Origin: Corynebacterium suranareeae
Lineage (GTDB): Bacteria; Actinomycetota; Actinomycetes; Mycobacteriales; Mycobacteriaceae
Direction of reading: 5' to 3'
NCBI RefSeq assembly: GCF_002355155.1
Contig: NZ_AP017369.1
Coordinates: 2,108,001-2,172,000, forward strand
DNA length: 64,000 bases
In this document: one piece after another, positions 26,513 through 36,044 of the stretch
Layout of the letters: the number at the start of each line of letters is the position of its first letter
How positions within the stretch are numbered: the first letter of the stretch is position 1
Translations under genes and position numbers: made by a program
The notes under the pieces: model-generated
The model's input: the letters and a program-made list of their open reading frames with translations, nothing else
The model's database searches: none
Told to the model about the DNA's origin: nothing

Positions 26513-27349
26513 TTACTCTGGGTTAGCGGAATTACCTTGATTTGGGTTCTGAGCAGGCGCAACGTTTCCACTTTGGGCGTTTTTCTGTTGCGCTGCGCGC
26601 TGTGCCATTGCTTGTTGAACTTGTTCAGCTAATTGCTTAGGTAAGGCCACCGGAAGTGGACTTCCAGCAAGGATCGGGGCATCACCACGGTTGACAAAAG
26701 TGCGGGCGATGACTTCTCGGCCAAGATCACGCATGTCATCTGCGCGGTCAGCTGGGCTGATCATGGTCATGCGCAGCATCCACCGTGGGCCATCCACACC
26801 TGCGATGCGGATTTGGCGGTCATTTGCTTCGCCTACTACTTCCCTGCCCCACGGCCCCTTTTCAACGCGCACTGTCAGGCCATCACGGCGCATGCCCTCT
26901 GCGATCTCTTTGGTGGCTTCGCGCCATTGTCCAGCAGAGGTTGGAGCGGCAAAAGCTACTGGGGTGATCCGACCGTACTGGGTGACAACGTGGAGCATCC
27001 GTGGGCCTTGCTCGCCCATTTCCACTTGGACTTCGGAGTTTTGTGGAAGAGGAACCTGAATGGAACCAAGATCTAGGACGCCTTTGGCAAAGTCAGAGAA
27101 ATCAAAGTCCTGGATATCTACTGAACCTGCATCAAAAGGACCGGTTTCGCCGTTAATGGCATCGTGTTCCGGGTCGGGTTCTCCAACTGACGGATCTACC
27201 TCAACTTCTGGTTGCTCACCTAAGTTGCGGAGTGCTTCCGGTACTGAACTAGTTTCAGGGGCTACAGGTGCTGCTGGGGCATCCTGAACGTTTTCTTCAG
27301 GAGTTGTTTCAGCTGATTCTTTTTTCTTACCAAAAGGCCATAGAGCCAT
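26513..27349 (-). CDS. DUF3710 family protein
   Basis: 278 residues. Acidic, low-complexity N-terminus (about 1-65) followed by a conserved core FDAGSVDIQDFDFSDFAKGV then LDLGSIQVPLPQ, LHVVTQYGRITPVAFAAPTS and WREATKEIAEGMRRDGLTVR, ending in a Gln/Asn/Ala-rich tail. This is the DUF3710 pattern found next to dut in actinobacteria (Rv2699c in M. tuberculosis). No function is known; no membrane segments. The gene is transcribed in the same direction as dut, 97 bp apart. Confidence 0.85.
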   Translation of the reverse strand: MALWPFGKKKESAETTPEENVQDAPAAPVAPETSSVPEALRNLGEQPEVEVDPSVGEPDPEHDAINGETGPFDAGSVDIQDFDFSDFAKGVLDLGSIQVPLPQNSEVQVEMGEQGPRMLHVVTQYGRITPVAFAAPTSAGQWREATKEIAEGMRRDGLTVRVEKGPWGREVVGEANDRQIRIAGVDGPRWMLRMTMISPADRADDMRDLGREVIARTFVNRGDAPILAGSPLPVALPKQLAEQVQQAMAQRAAQQKNAQSGNVAPAQNPNQGNSANPE

Positions 27350-27446
27350 GAGTTACTTTTCCGTCCTTTGCTTTCGCGTTTCTAATCCGTTCCAGTCTAG
27401 GAGGATTGTGTATTCCTGCCACCCAATTTAAGTAGTTGGGGTGGAT

Positions 27447-27896
27447 TTACGCTGTTTTTCCGGTGGAACCGTAGCCCTGATCGCCACGGACGGTGTCGTC
27501 GAGTTCTTCTACTTCTTCAAAATCAACAAGCTCCACCTTTTGGATCACCAGCTGTGCGATGCGATCTCCCCTGGTAATCGTGATGGGCTTTTCTGGATCC
27601 AGGTTAATCAAGCACACTTTGATTTCTCCGCGGTAATCCGCATCAATGGTTCCAGGTGCGTTGACAATGCTTAGTCCTTCGCGTGCAGCGAGTCCCGAAC
27701 GGGGGTGAACCAACCCAACAGTTCCTAATGGCAATGCAATAGCAACACCGGTGCCAACGATTTCACGCTGCCCCGGTGCAATAACCGTGCTTATCGTGGC
27801 GTGGAGATCTACTCCGGCATCCCCACGGTGGGCACGCTTTGGAAGCGGGAGGTCTTTATCAAGGCGGACAAGTTTGATAGGTGCTAAATCAGTCAC
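27447..27896 (-). CDS. dut: dUTP diphosphatase
   Basis: 149 residues with all five dUTPase motifs: [17 protein letters not shown] (motif 1), [19 protein letters not shown] (motifs 2-3, with the conserved RSGLA and nucleophile-positioning D in [13 protein letters not shown]), [11 protein letters not shown] (motif 4), and [10 protein letters not shown] at the C-terminus (motif 5). It is a trimeric enzyme hydrolysing dUTP to dUMP and pyrophosphate, which keeps uracil out of DNA and feeds thymidylate synthesis. Divergent from the DUF3093 gene. Confidence 0.97.
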   Translation of the reverse strand: MTDLAPIKLVRLDKDLPLPKRAHRGDAGVDLHATISTVIAPGQREIVGTGVAIALPLGTVGLVHPRSGLAAREGLSIVNAPGTIDADYRGEIKVCLINLDPEKPITITRGDRIAQLVIQKVELVDFEEVEELDDTVRGDQGYGSTGKTA

Positions 27897-27961
27897 AGTT
27901 TTTAGCGTACCTACCCTGCGGGAAATGATCTTAAATGACCCGTGGGATAGGATTACCTATT

Positions 27962-28513
27962 GTGACTGATTCCCGACAACCTGATTCTGCATCTTCTGCT
28001 CCCTCTGGCAATGGCGCTGATGGAGTAACCACAATCTATAGGGAACGCCAGTGGGTGCCTTGGTATTGGTGGCTAGCAATGGCGTTTGTTGTCGCCTTGC
28101 TTACTGCACAATTTGGCCTCAACCGAAATGAATATTGGATCTATATTCCAGCGGTGTTGTTATCGGTCATTGGTGTGTGGGTACTGGTCACCATGTCTAA
28201 TACGGTGATTGCCGTGGAACAAGACGCTGATGGCACCAGGTGGTTAATCGCAGGTCAAGCAAACTTACCTTCTGATGTTGTCTCACGCTCCCTGGCGGTA
28301 CCTGCAACAGCCAAACGCAACGCCATGGGTCGACAGCTTGACCCGGCAGCGTTTGTGGTCTCACACGGTTGGGTGCCAGAAATGGTGATGTTGGTGCTGG
28401 ACGATCCCGAGGATTCCACCCCATATTGGTTAGTTGGTTGCAAGAATCCAGAAGCTTTATTGCGCGCTTTTGTTCCTGAACAAGCTGACGCCGCACTTGC
28501 AGATTTCCATTAG
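27962..28513 (+). CDS. DUF3093 membrane protein
   Basis: About 183 residues. Two adjacent hydrophobic helices (WYWWLAMAFVVALLTAQFGL and IYIPAVLLSVIGVWVLVTMS) near the N-terminus precede a soluble domain ending in DDPEDSTPYWLVGCKNPEAL, the DUF3093 signature. The GTG start at 27962 is chosen because TAGGAT and TACCTAT boxes immediately precede it, consistent with a leaderless transcript; an in-frame ATG at 27935 would extend it. Divergent from dut, as in M. tuberculosis (Rv2697c/Rv2698). Function unknown. Confidence 0.83.
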   Translation: MTDSRQPDSASSAPSGNGADGVTTIYRERQWVPWYWWLAMAFVVALLTAQFGLNRNEYWIYIPAVLLSVIGVWVLVTMSNTVIAVEQDADGTRWLIAGQANLPSDVVSRSLAVPATAKRNAMGRQLDPAAFVVSHGWVPEMVMLVLDDPEDSTPYWLVGCKNPEALLRAFVPEQADAALADFH

Positions 28514-28563
28514 GCAGCCGCAAGTTTCTAATTTTTTGGTGCAGCGAAGTAGAAGTCCGAACA

Positions 28564-28764
28564 TTAACCGAGCGGAACCGGAGCTTTCTCCCCGTTCTGC
28601 TCCAAATCTTCGATTACTTCAGCAACAAGATGAAGCAGTCCTGATTCTGCTTTCTGGCGATCAGATGCGAGCCAAGATAACGATGGAAATTCAGCCACAG
28701 TGGCTACGTATTCCTGATCTTCTTCAGACCAGAACACTTTGTAAGTGTATTTGTTGACATCCAT
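28564..28764 (-). CDS. Orphan HicB-like antitoxin domain, C-terminally short
   Basis: 66 residues from ATG 28764 (an upstream in-frame start at 28785 is possible). YTYKVFWSEEDQEYVATVAE then FPSLSWLASDRQKAESGL is the partial RNase H-like fold of HicB. It stops after EDLEQNGEKAPVPLG, just where full HicB proteins continue into an RHH or HTH DNA-binding tail. No HicA toxin gene lies on either side. So it is a solitary, probably truncated, antitoxin-like remnant or a short stand-alone member of the family. Confidence 0.7.
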   Translation of the reverse strand: MDVNKYTYKVFWSEEDQEYVATVAEFPSLSWLASDRQKAESGLLHLVAEVIEDLEQNGEKAPVPLG

Positions 28765-28885
28765 GTGAGCTACTCTTGCTCTCAACTTTTTAAGATGATT
28801 AGCTTTTCCGTTAGCACCTTGAATACTAATGCATAAAATTGCGCTTAGATCAAAAGAACTAACGCAACGACCATAGGCAGCAAGA

Positions 28886-28919
28886 AACCCCGTTTACCGG
28901 ATCATTGGTAGACGGGGTT
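28886..28919. terminator. Bidirectional terminator
   Basis: AACCCCGTTTACC and GGTAGACGGGGTT form a 13-bp stem with one mismatch, placed 32 bp behind the DUF4193 gene stop. Confidence 0.7.
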
Positions 28920-28950
28920 AGGTAACTCTGGACTAATTACGCACCCAGAT

Positions 28951-29244
28951 TTATGCACAGTCAAGGCAGATGATGGATCCATCTGGCTCAACGTGTGACT
29001 TGCGGTTGTTGCGCTGCACAAGGAAGCAGCTTGCGCAGGTAAATTCATCCGCACGGCGAGGAACCACGTCTACGTTTAGTTCTTCACCGGAGAGATCAAC
29101 GTTGGGGATCTCAAAGGACTCGACGATTTCACCGTCATCGTCCATGTCACTATTGGCGTTTTCTACAGCCTTCAAACCTTCGAGAGAGTCAGTCTCTAGT
29201 TCGTCTTCTACGCGGCGACGTGGTGCGTCGTAATCGGTAGCCAT
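28951..29244 (-). CDS. DUF4193 zinc-ribbon-like protein
   Basis: 97 residues, acidic N-terminal two thirds, and a C-terminal C-x2-C...C-x2-C (FTCASCFLVQRNNRKSHVEP then DGSIICLDCA) likely to bind zinc. This is the DUF4193 pattern of actinobacteria (M. tuberculosis Rv2700-Rv2699 area). In transcribed order it precedes no co-oriented gene closely. The function is unknown. I see no nucleic-acid enzyme motif. Confidence 0.85.
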   Translation of the reverse strand: MATDYDAPRRRVEDELETDSLEGLKAVENANSDMDDDGEIVESFEIPNVDLSGEELNVDVVPRRADEFTCASCFLVQRNNRKSHVEPDGSIICLDCA

Positions 29245-29395
29245 CTTTAGTTCCTCCCGAGTGGGTGTCGTTCACTAGCCGTGCACAAACGCATTTTGCG
29301 TTGTGCAGCTTCATGCGCGCATAGTAAAGGAGTTTTTCCCTCTTGTCATACTGCCAGGTCAGAGGCACAAAATTCGGGGCAACTTTGATGGCTTG

Positions 29396-30238
29396 TTAAC
29401 GGTCTAAAGCGTTAAACGCACCAAGGACCTCAAAATGAGCGTGCGCATCATCGAAAACACCGGGGGCTGCCGCGAAACAAATCTCTCCTGATGATCCTGG
29501 AATTGACAGCCCTGGGGCGCGCACAAATGCTCCAGCTTCAGAGGCAATGAGGCTGCCTGCGGCAAAGTCCCAACAGTTCAGGCCATGTTCGTAGTAAATA
29601 TCTACCTGCCCATCGGCAAGATGGCATAGATCTAAAGCGGCGCTGCCCATGCGTCGAATATCCCGCACTGTGGGCAAAATTTTGGTTAATAGATCGGCTT
29701 GGAGGGAGCGTCGTAAAGCGGAATAGCTAAACCCGGTGGCAACCAGGGACTCGCTGACCACGGTGGCTGCTGAGGCCTTGAGCGGCACGATTTCATCGCG
29801 CTCAGGCAGATATTTGCTTGCGCCTTCATGGCGCGCGGCGGTGTACAGCACTCCGGTGACCACGTTGATCACCGCGCCTGCCACGACCTCACCGTCGATC
29901 GCCGCAGCGATCGAGACGGCATATTGAGGCAGGTCATAAAGGAAGTTGACGGTGCCGTCAATGGGGTCAACAATCCAGGTCACCCCGCTTATCGACGCCG
30001 TCCCCGTCCCTTCCTCACCAATCAGCCCATCTTTAGGCCGAAGTTCCTGCAACCTATTGGCGATAAAATCTTCCGCCAAAGTGTCCACCACAGTCACTGG
30101 GTCCACTGTCGAACTTTTGGTGTTGGTGTAGTCCCACAAATTATCAAGCTCGCCGCGCTTATCCCTGATACGTGCAGCAGTCAGCGTGGCGGTCTCGGCG
30201 GCAATCGCGCGCAACTCATTAAAAGATTGTTGTTCCAT
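29396..30238 (-). CDS. suhB: Inositol-1-monophosphatase family protein (SuhB)
   Basis: 280 residues. Metal-site motifs: EEGTG ([12 protein letters not shown]), [17 protein letters not shown] (DPIDGT) and [19 protein letters not shown] (WD). These three define the Li-sensitive inositol monophosphatase superfamily. In corynebacteria and mycobacteria the enzyme provides myo-inositol for phosphatidylinositol, mannosides and mycothiol. Other substrates such as fructose-1,6-bisphosphate or histidinol-phosphate are possible within the family. It is divergent from ppgK with 69 bp between starts, as in M. tuberculosis (suhB Rv2701c, ppgK Rv2702). Confidence 0.9.
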   Translation of the reverse strand: MEQQSFNELRAIAAETATLTAARIRDKRGELDNLWDYTNTKSSTVDPVTVVDTLAEDFIANRLQELRPKDGLIGEEGTGTASISGVTWIVDPIDGTVNFLYDLPQYAVSIAAAIDGEVVAGAVINVVTGVLYTAARHEGASKYLPERDEIVPLKASAATVVSESLVATGFSYSALRRSLQADLLTKILPTVRDIRRMGSAALDLCHLADGQVDIYYEHGLNCWDFAAGSLIASEAGAFVRAPGLSIPGSSGEICFAAAPGVFDDAHAHFEVLGAFNALDR

Positions 30239-30307
30239 ATCCCCATCATGGTTGTTTTTTTAAAAACTTGCCTGCCAAAAGCGAAAGTGATTTGTACACT
30301 TGGGCGC

Positions 30308-31060
30308 ATGACTGAGACTGGATTTGGAATTGATATCGGTGGCTCCGGCATCAAAGGTGCCCGGGTTAACCTTAAGACCGGTGAGTTTATAGATGATCGC
30401 ATCAAAATCGCCACCCCGAAACCAGCAACCCCCGAAGCTGTCGCCGAAGTAGTCGCAGAGATTATTTCGCAAGCAGACTGGGATGGCCCAGTCGGAATCA
30501 CCTTGCCTTCTGTCGTTCGTGAGCAAATCGCACTCTCGGCAGCCAATATTGATAAATCATGGATCGGCACCGATGTGCACGAACTTTTTGATCGCCATCT
30601 TGGTGGCCGAGAAATCACCGTCCTCAACGATGCAGATGCCGCTGGAATCGCCGAAGCAACCTTCGGAGACCCCGTAGCCCGCGAAGGCGCATCCATTCTG
30701 CTTACCTTGGGCACGGGAATCGGATCCGCTTTTCTCATCGATGGACAATTGTTCCCCAACACCGAACTTGGTCACATGATTGTCGACGGTGAAGAAGCCG
30801 AACATCTAGCCTCAGCCGCAGTTAAAGAAAACAACGATCTGTCATGGAAGAAGTGGTCCAAACGCCTCAACAAAGTGTTGAAAGAGTATGAGAAACTCTT
30901 CTCCCCTTCCGTTTTTATCATCGGAGGTGGAATTTCCAGAAAACACGAAAAGTGGCTTCCACTCCTTGACATTGAAACTGCAGTTGTCCCAGCACAACTA
31001 CGAAATCGAGCCGGAATTGTAGGAGCCGCAATGGCCGTGAATAAACACCTCGCACCTTAA
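30308..31060 (+). CDS. ppgK: Polyphosphate glucokinase
   Basis: 250 residues, ROK family. [20 protein letters not shown] (phosphate 1), [37 protein letters not shown] (catalytic Asp) and [15 protein letters not shown] (phosphate 2) are complete, with the C-terminal [20 protein letters not shown]. The enzyme phosphorylates glucose with polyphosphate or ATP, giving a PTS-independent entry into glycolysis. Length equals the known C. glutamicum enzyme. Start ATG 30308 is at the family-typical distance from the glycine motif. Confidence 0.93.
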   Translation: MTETGFGIDIGGSGIKGARVNLKTGEFIDDRIKIATPKPATPEAVAEVVAEIISQADWDGPVGITLPSVVREQIALSAANIDKSWIGTDVHELFDRHLGGREITVLNDADAAGIAEATFGDPVAREGASILLTLGTGIGSAFLIDGQLFPNTELGHMIVDGEEAEHLASAAVKENNDLSWKKWSKRLNKVLKEYEKLFSPSVFIIGGGISRKHEKWLPLLDIETAVVPAQLRNRAGIVGAAMAVNKHLAP

Positions 31061-31555
31061 ACGACACATCGGTGATTTTTGCCCCAGGTCTTGATTCACA
31101 GCGCGCCTTGCTGTAGGAAAAACAGGCCTTTTGTGACATCAGCGTAGTTGTTCAACTATAATGGAACGCTGATCGTGGACAAGAGTTAACCATGAGATTG
31201 ATTCACCCCCTTTAAGCCTCCAAAAAAGTAGTTGACTCAACGCATTTCGGATTTTTAAAAGCATTTAAAAGCCGAGAGCAAATGAGACTTTCCAGGAGAA
31301 GGCACCAGGGACATGAACAATTGATCGGCTGACCAATTTCATGGAGATGCACCCTAAGTTTTGGGGATACTTTTCGGCGTTTCTGGGGAACAAATACGTT
31401 TCTCTATTGTTGTATATAGGTATTCGCACTTAAAAACATCTCTATGGAAAGAAGCTAGGCGGAAAGGGCGTTAGGTATTTGCCATTGAATCCTCAGCATC
31501 ACTCGGATCAGTCGGAGATGTCGATGAAAATGCACCAGGAGCCGTGGAGAGCAGC
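31061..31555. other. Long leader region of sigA
   Basis: About 495 bp without a gene. It contains the promoter at 31133-31162, an A-rich stretch, and a second possible -10 (TATATAGGTAT near 31413). A long untranslated leader or several promoters for sigA are indicated. Confidence 0.5.
31133..31162 (+). promoter_or_regulatory. Probable SigA-type promoter upstream of sigA
   Basis: GTGACA (31133-31138), 18-bp spacer, TATAAT (31157-31162). The -10 hexamer is perfect. It is the best vegetative promoter in the leader and would drive sigA from about 31170. Confidence 0.55.
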
Positions 31556-33052
31556 ATGGTAGAAAACAACGTAGCAAAAAAGACGGTCGCGAAAAAGACC
31601 GCACGAAAGACCGCGCGCAAAGCAGCCCCGCGCGTGGCAACCCCATTGGGAGCAGCACCAGAGTCTCCTATCTCAGCCACCCCTGCGCGCAGCATCGATG
31701 GCACCTCAGTTGCTGACACTCCGGTAGAGGCAACCGAAGCCGTAGAGGCCACCACCCCTGCAGCAAAAGCCCCTGCCAAAAAGGTTGCGAAAAAGACTGC
31801 AAAGAAAACGGCACGCAAGGCACCTGCTAAGAAAACTGCAGCCAAGAAGGTAGCAGCTCCTAAGGCAGCACCTGAGACCGCTAAGGATGAAGAAGCACCT
31901 ATCGACGACGATGAGGACAACCTCATTCAAGACGAACAGGACTTCGACGGCGATGAAGACTTCGTTGACGGCCTTGGCGATGACGAAGAGGAAGAAGACG
32001 GCGTCGAACCCCTCGGAGAAGAGGAAGACGACGAAGAGGAAGACGGCTCATCTGTTTGGGATGAGGACGAATCCGCGACCCTTCGCCAGGCCCGCAAGGA
32101 CGCTGAGCTCACCGCTTCCGCTGACTCCGTTCGCGCTTACCTCAAGCAAATCGGTAAAGTTGCCCTGCTTAACGCTGAACAAGAAGTCTCCCTAGCAAAG
32201 CGCATCGAAGCCGGCCTCTACGCAACCCACCGCATGGAGGAAATGGAAGAAGCTTTCGCCGCTGGAGACAAGGATGCAAAGCTGACTCCAGCCGTCAAAC
32301 GTGACCTGCGCGCCATTGCTCGCGATGGACGCAAGGCCAAGAACCACCTGCTTGAAGCCAACCTTCGTCTGGTTGTCTCCCTGGCTAAGCGCTACACCGG
32401 CCGCGGCATGGCATTCCTTGACCTTATCCAGGAAGGCAACCTCGGTCTGATTCGTGCCGTGGAGAAATTCGACTACTCCAAGGGTTACAAGTTCTCCACC
32501 TACGCAACTTGGTGGATCCGTCAGGCCATCACTCGTGCCATGGCAGACCAAGCACGAACCATCCGTATTCCAGTCCACATGGTTGAAGTGATCAACAAAC
32601 TTGGTCGCATCCAGCGTGAACTACTCCAGGAACTCGGACGCGAACCCACCCCACAGGAACTGTCCAAAGAAATGGACATCTCCGAAGAAAAGGTTCTGGA
32701 GATCCAGCAGTACGCCCGCGAACCCATCTCGCTGGACCAGACCATCGGCGATGAAGGCGATAGCCAACTCGGCGACTTCATCGAAGACTCCGAAGCCGTC
32801 GTGGCAGTCGATGCGGTTTCCTTCACCTTGCTGCAAGACCAACTGCAAGATGTTCTGGAGACCCTCTCCGAACGTGAAGCCGGCGTAGTGAAACTCCGCT
32901 TCGGCCTGACTGACGGAATGCCACGCACTTTAGACGAAATCGGTCAAGTCTACGGTGTTACCCGTGAACGTATCCGCCAGATTGAGTCCAAGACGATGTC
33001 TAAGCTGCGCCACCCATCGCGCTCCCAGGTTCTGCGCGATTACCTGGACTAG
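31556..33052 (+). CDS. sigA: Primary sigma factor SigA
   Basis: 498 residues. Lys/Ala-rich N-terminus (about 1-110: [30 protein letters not shown]) then an acidic block, typical of high-GC group 1 sigma factors. Region 1.2-2.4 follows ([80 protein letters not shown]), then regions 3 and 4 with the [26 protein letters not shown] 31556 has GGAGAG upstream; an in-frame GTG at 31544 is less well spaced. It directs transcription of housekeeping genes. Confidence 0.97.
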   Translation: MVENNVAKKTVAKKTARKTARKAAPRVATPLGAAPESPISATPARSIDGTSVADTPVEATEAVEATTPAAKAPAKKVAKKTAKKTARKAPAKKTAAKKVAAPKAAPETAKDEEAPIDDDEDNLIQDEQDFDGDEDFVDGLGDDEEEEDGVEPLGEEEDDEEEDGSSVWDEDESATLRQARKDAELTASADSVRAYLKQIGKVALLNAEQEVSLAKRIEAGLYATHRMEEMEEAFAAGDKDAKLTPAVKRDLRAIARDGRKAKNHLLEANLRLVVSLAKRYTGRGMAFLDLIQEGNLGLIRAVEKFDYSKGYKFSTYATWWIRQAITRAMADQARTIRIPVHMVEVINKLGRIQRELLQELGREPTPQELSKEMDISEEKVLEIQQYAREPISLDQTIGDEGDSQLGDFIEDSEAVVAVDAVSFTLLQDQLQDVLETLSEREAGVVKLRFGLTDGMPRTLDEIGQVYGVTRERIRQIESKTMSKLRHPSRSQVLRDYLD

Positions 33053-33073
33053 TTTCCAGTAGAGCTTTAAAAA

Positions 33074-33126
33074 AACCGGACCGAAATCATTTCCATTTAA
33101 GGAGAAGATTTCGGTCCGGTTTTCTT
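33074..33126 (+). terminator. sigA terminator
   Basis: AACCGGACCGAAAT pairs over 14 bp with ATTTCGGTCCGGTT, a 20-nt loop between, then TTTCTT. Confidence 0.88.
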
Positions 33127-34002
33127 ATTGCAGGAGGCTATGAGTTGCCTGCGTTGGAAGAAGTGGATATTCGCACGTCATTTAAGCCACCTTTCACAAC
33201 TGATCCTTAGGTTCCGTGGCGCATCGCTTCGTGTTGCTTCGGTGCAGTCGTGGACAAATCACTTACCCACTGTGCGATGCGAGTAATTTGTTCAGGGCCA
33301 TGCATGGATACCGCAATATGCGACCAAATCCATAGGATGATCAAAAATACTTGGTCGCCAGATCAAATATGTGGACCTGCAAAACGTCATATATGACCAA
33401 AACCAGATCGCCCACAAGTGTCCTTGGTCTCCAGATGAACTGCGGTGAAAAACTGCTCAAACAGCTCAGAAAAAGTGGCCCTCTAAAACCGCCTCTCACG
33501 GCCTTTAAGACCTCAATTGATACAAACACTCATTGGATAAAATCAACGCCTTAAACAAGCGATAAACACGTTGGCTTCTTAAGTACGATTTCACGGTACC
33601 GAGTTCGCAACAGCAATACCGCAAGCTCAATTTCGCAACTCCAATTTCCCTCGGTTTTGGATGATTTTCCTAGTGGTCTCGAACTTAAGAAATTGAGCAC
33701 AAGGGATTGGAAGTGCGGTCTCGAACTTAAAGAGGACTCAAGGTGGAGCTGCATAAGTACTACAGGACGACTTCACGGTGACGACTTCTCGTACTCAACT
33801 TCTTAATAGGCGACTTCGCTACAAAATCAGCCCAAGGCCTACTGAAGTCGTATGACGTGAAGTTGAGTACGTGAAGTCGCCTGTTAAGCAGTCGCACTTA
33901 AGAACCCGCCAGGTGGCATTGCCTCAGGGACAAACGTTTAAGATGCGGTCGACACCCTGATTGAGCCAGAACTCAGAAACTTACTTTTATCCACTACCCC
34001 GC
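33127..34002. other. Repeat-rich non-coding region between sigA and the DUF418 gene
   Basis: About 875 bp without a supported gene. It holds GGTCTCGAACTTAA twice (near 33673 and 33716), ACGACTTC and GAAGTCG words in both orientations (33760-33890), GTACTCAACTTC with its complement GAAGTTGAGTAC, GGCGACTTC with GAAGTCGCC, and a 47-bp element shared with 18013-18059. The arms alternate rather than nest, so they cannot all pair as one hairpin. Confidence 0.55.
33520..33566 (+). repeat. Dispersed non-coding element, copy B
   Basis: Aligns without gaps with 18013-18059, identical over the last 18 bases (CCTTAAACAAGCGATAAA). Confidence 0.6.
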
Positions 34003-35319
34003 CTAGTCCCCTTGAGAATATTTATCCGATGCTTTCCCCAAAGGTTCAGTTCCTGGAATCTGCTGATAGGAAGATGGAAGTTGTTTGGGCACGTAAGGGT
34101 CCTGTAACCCCTTTTTGCCGTAGGCCATGTACCTGTGTACTGCTTCGAATGGTCCACGTTTTCCGGCTACTTCCAAGCCGTATGCAGCAAGAAGGGTTAC
34201 CAGCCATACGCAGATTGCCACACCTGCTCCTGCAAGTATGCCTCCGCCTTGACCGATTCCGAGTGTGAAGGTTTGTGCGAAGATAAGAAATAGTATGGAC
34301 TGTCCAACATATCCGCTCATTGAGCGAGCGCCCAGTGCTGCGATCATTTTGACAGGTAGGGGTAATGCAGCATTTCCTTCGTTGATTTTTCGTTGCAGGG
34401 GTTGAACTAATAGCGCTACTGCGGCAACAATTCCAGGTCCTGTCAGCGCACCAATGGCTTGATTAAGTCCGCTGAAGACGGTAGCTGTTTGGGAAGAAAA
34501 CACCCCAATTTCGGCTAGTCCCCATGGAATTCCAACGAGCACTGCAATGGCAATGAATACCCATGTTGCAATCCATAGTGGTTTTCTAAATTCATCGACA
34601 CGGGAGAGCACTCGGTGGCGTGCAGCAATGTAGCCAACAATCATCACAGGCATGAGCATGAGCATTTCCACTGGTACTGCTCCTATTTGCAGTGGCACAG
34701 AAAGTAAACCAACACCTAAGTATCCCCAGTAGGACGAAGTTGCACCTCCGAGAATTGCTGTTGATTGATCTGCTGAGAAATCTACAACCAGTGGAAGTAT
34801 TACCCCGAGTCCAATTCCAAAAAGGGCATAGACAACGGCCATGACCCCGGCAATCCACCACAGTGCTTTGTCTTTAAGTGTCATCAGGAGAGCAAATGTC
34901 ATGCCAGCAACACCGTAGAAGAACATGATGTCGCCCCAAAAGAGAAATATCATGTGGATGATTCCGAATAGGGCCAGGAATCCATAGCGTCGAAGCAACA
35001 CTCCCCTGGCTGAAGTGTCTGGATATTGGCGCCGCCAGAGGCTGTAGACAATCATGCCCACGCCGTATCCAAGCAGAGTGGAAAACATCGGCAGGCCACG
35101 GACATGGATAAACATTGTGGCTATGACAGCGTAGATTTTCTCAAAAATGGAGTCATGGACAATGCCGCCAATGGAACGCGCTGTGGCTGTACTGGGCGCG
35201 GTGATCCAGGCGGTTGAAACGTTGGCCATTGCGATTCCTAAGAGCGCGAGACCTCGGGCCACGTCGGGAGAGAGGATCCTGGTCTTTTGCGCGCTACGCA
35301 CCGCTACTTGTTTAGACAT
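34003..35319 (-). CDS. DUF418 family multispanning membrane protein
   Basis: 438 residues with about ten hydrophobic segments. The N-terminus SPDVARGLALLGIAMANVST resembles heparan-alpha-glucosaminide acetyltransferase-like/DUF418 proteins. The C-terminus SMSGYVGQSILFLIFAQTF and GLEVAGKRGPFEAVHRYMAYG holds the conserved GP.E.l.R. motif of DUF418. Role unknown; acyl transfer across the membrane is a family-level guess. Transcribed opposite to sigA with the repeat-rich gap between. Confidence 0.85.
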   Translation of the reverse strand: MSKQVAVRSAQKTRILSPDVARGLALLGIAMANVSTAWITAPSTATARSIGGIVHDSIFEKIYAVIATMFIHVRGLPMFSTLLGYGVGMIVYSLWRRQYPDTSARGVLLRRYGFLALFGIIHMIFLFWGDIMFFYGVAGMTFALLMTLKDKALWWIAGVMAVVYALFGIGLGVILPLVVDFSADQSTAILGGATSSYWGYLGVGLLSVPLQIGAVPVEMLMLMPVMIVGYIAARHRVLSRVDEFRKPLWIATWVFIAIAVLVGIPWGLAEIGVFSSQTATVFSGLNQAIGALTGPGIVAAVALLVQPLQRKINEGNAALPLPVKMIAALGARSMSGYVGQSILFLIFAQTFTLGIGQGGGILAGAGVAICVWLVTLLAAYGLEVAGKRGPFEAVHRYMAYGKKGLQDPYVPKQLPSSYQQIPGTEPLGKASDKYSQGD

Positions 35320-35354
35320 GCTTTCCTTTAGGTTTAGATCTAATTGTCAAAAGA

Positions 35355-35389
35355 AAATCCTGTGGCATTCATCAGCTGCCACAGGATTT
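35355..35389 (-). terminator. Terminator behind the DUF4190-like gene
   Basis: AAATCCTGTGGCA pairs with TGCCACAGGATTT (13 bp, 9-nt loop), followed on the minus strand by TTCTTTTG. Confidence 0.85.
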
Positions 35390-35407
35390 CATGAAAAGTG
35401 TTTGAGT

Positions 35408-35911
35408 CTAATTGAAGAGGTCTTCAACACATTGCTGTTGCGCGGCAGGATCCACAAGTGTTGCACATTCTTGAAGACCGGAATTACTCAGCACAACAAC
35501 AAAAATAATAAAGATAGCTGCAGTAATAAGCAGGGTCAGGATCGATAAAATCAGACCCGTGATGGCAAAGCCCTTGCGCTTGTTTGGGCCGTTGATGTTT
35601 TTTGCTTTAACCAACGCGATGATGGAAACAATGATGCCGGCGATAGCAATGACCGGAGCTATTACCGCAGAAACAACGGCGACAAGAGCTACCAGTGATG
35701 CGATACCCAAACCAAGCGCCCATGCAGCTGCCGTGTTTTTCGGCGCGTTCAGTGGTGAGTTTTCAAAACCACCGGTGTATCCGGTGTTGTAGGGATCTTG
35801 AAAACCCGGTTGCTGAGCTGCATACGGTGAACCTTGGTTGGCATCAAAGGGAATGTTTGCGCCATCGCCTTGGTTGTTGGGTTCACCGTAAGGGTAGTTC
35901 GGAGTGGTCAT
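35408..35911 (-). CDS. Small DUF4190-like membrane protein with Gln/Asn/Gly-rich N-terminus
   Basis: 167 residues from ATG 35911, chosen for GGAAAGG 8 bp upstream. The N-terminal 60 residues are polar and rich in P/N/G/Q/Y. Two hydrophobic helices (LGLGIASLVALVAVVSAVIA plus its continuation, and FAITGLILSILTLLITAAIF) flank a basic loop KAKNINGPNKRKG, as in DUF4190. The C-terminus is a short, probably external, tail with two cysteines (ECATL...QQCVEDLFN). Function unknown. Confidence 0.75.
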   Translation of the reverse strand: MTTPNYPYGEPNNQGDGANIPFDANQGSPYAAQQPGFQDPYNTGYTGGFENSPLNAPKNTAAAWALGLGIASLVALVAVVSAVIAPVIAIAGIIVSIIALVKAKNINGPNKRKGFAITGLILSILTLLITAAIFIIFVVVLSNSGLQECATLVDPAAQQQCVEDLFN

Positions 35912-35981
35912 TGTCTGGCCTTTCCAGGAAGTTGTGGACAATTTTCATTGCACAAAGCTATGTATTTTTACGCCCAAACCA

Positions 35982-36020
35982 CCATACCCCCAACATCCGT
36001 TTGGGACATTGGGGGTATGG
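35982..36020. terminator. Hairpin downstream of the helicase operon
   Basis: CCATACCCCCAA and TTGGGGGTATGG form a perfect 12-bp stem, 25 bp behind the helicase stop codon. No U-tract. Confidence 0.6.
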
Positions 36021-36044
36021 ATATTGCAACGAAAATGTTATCCG

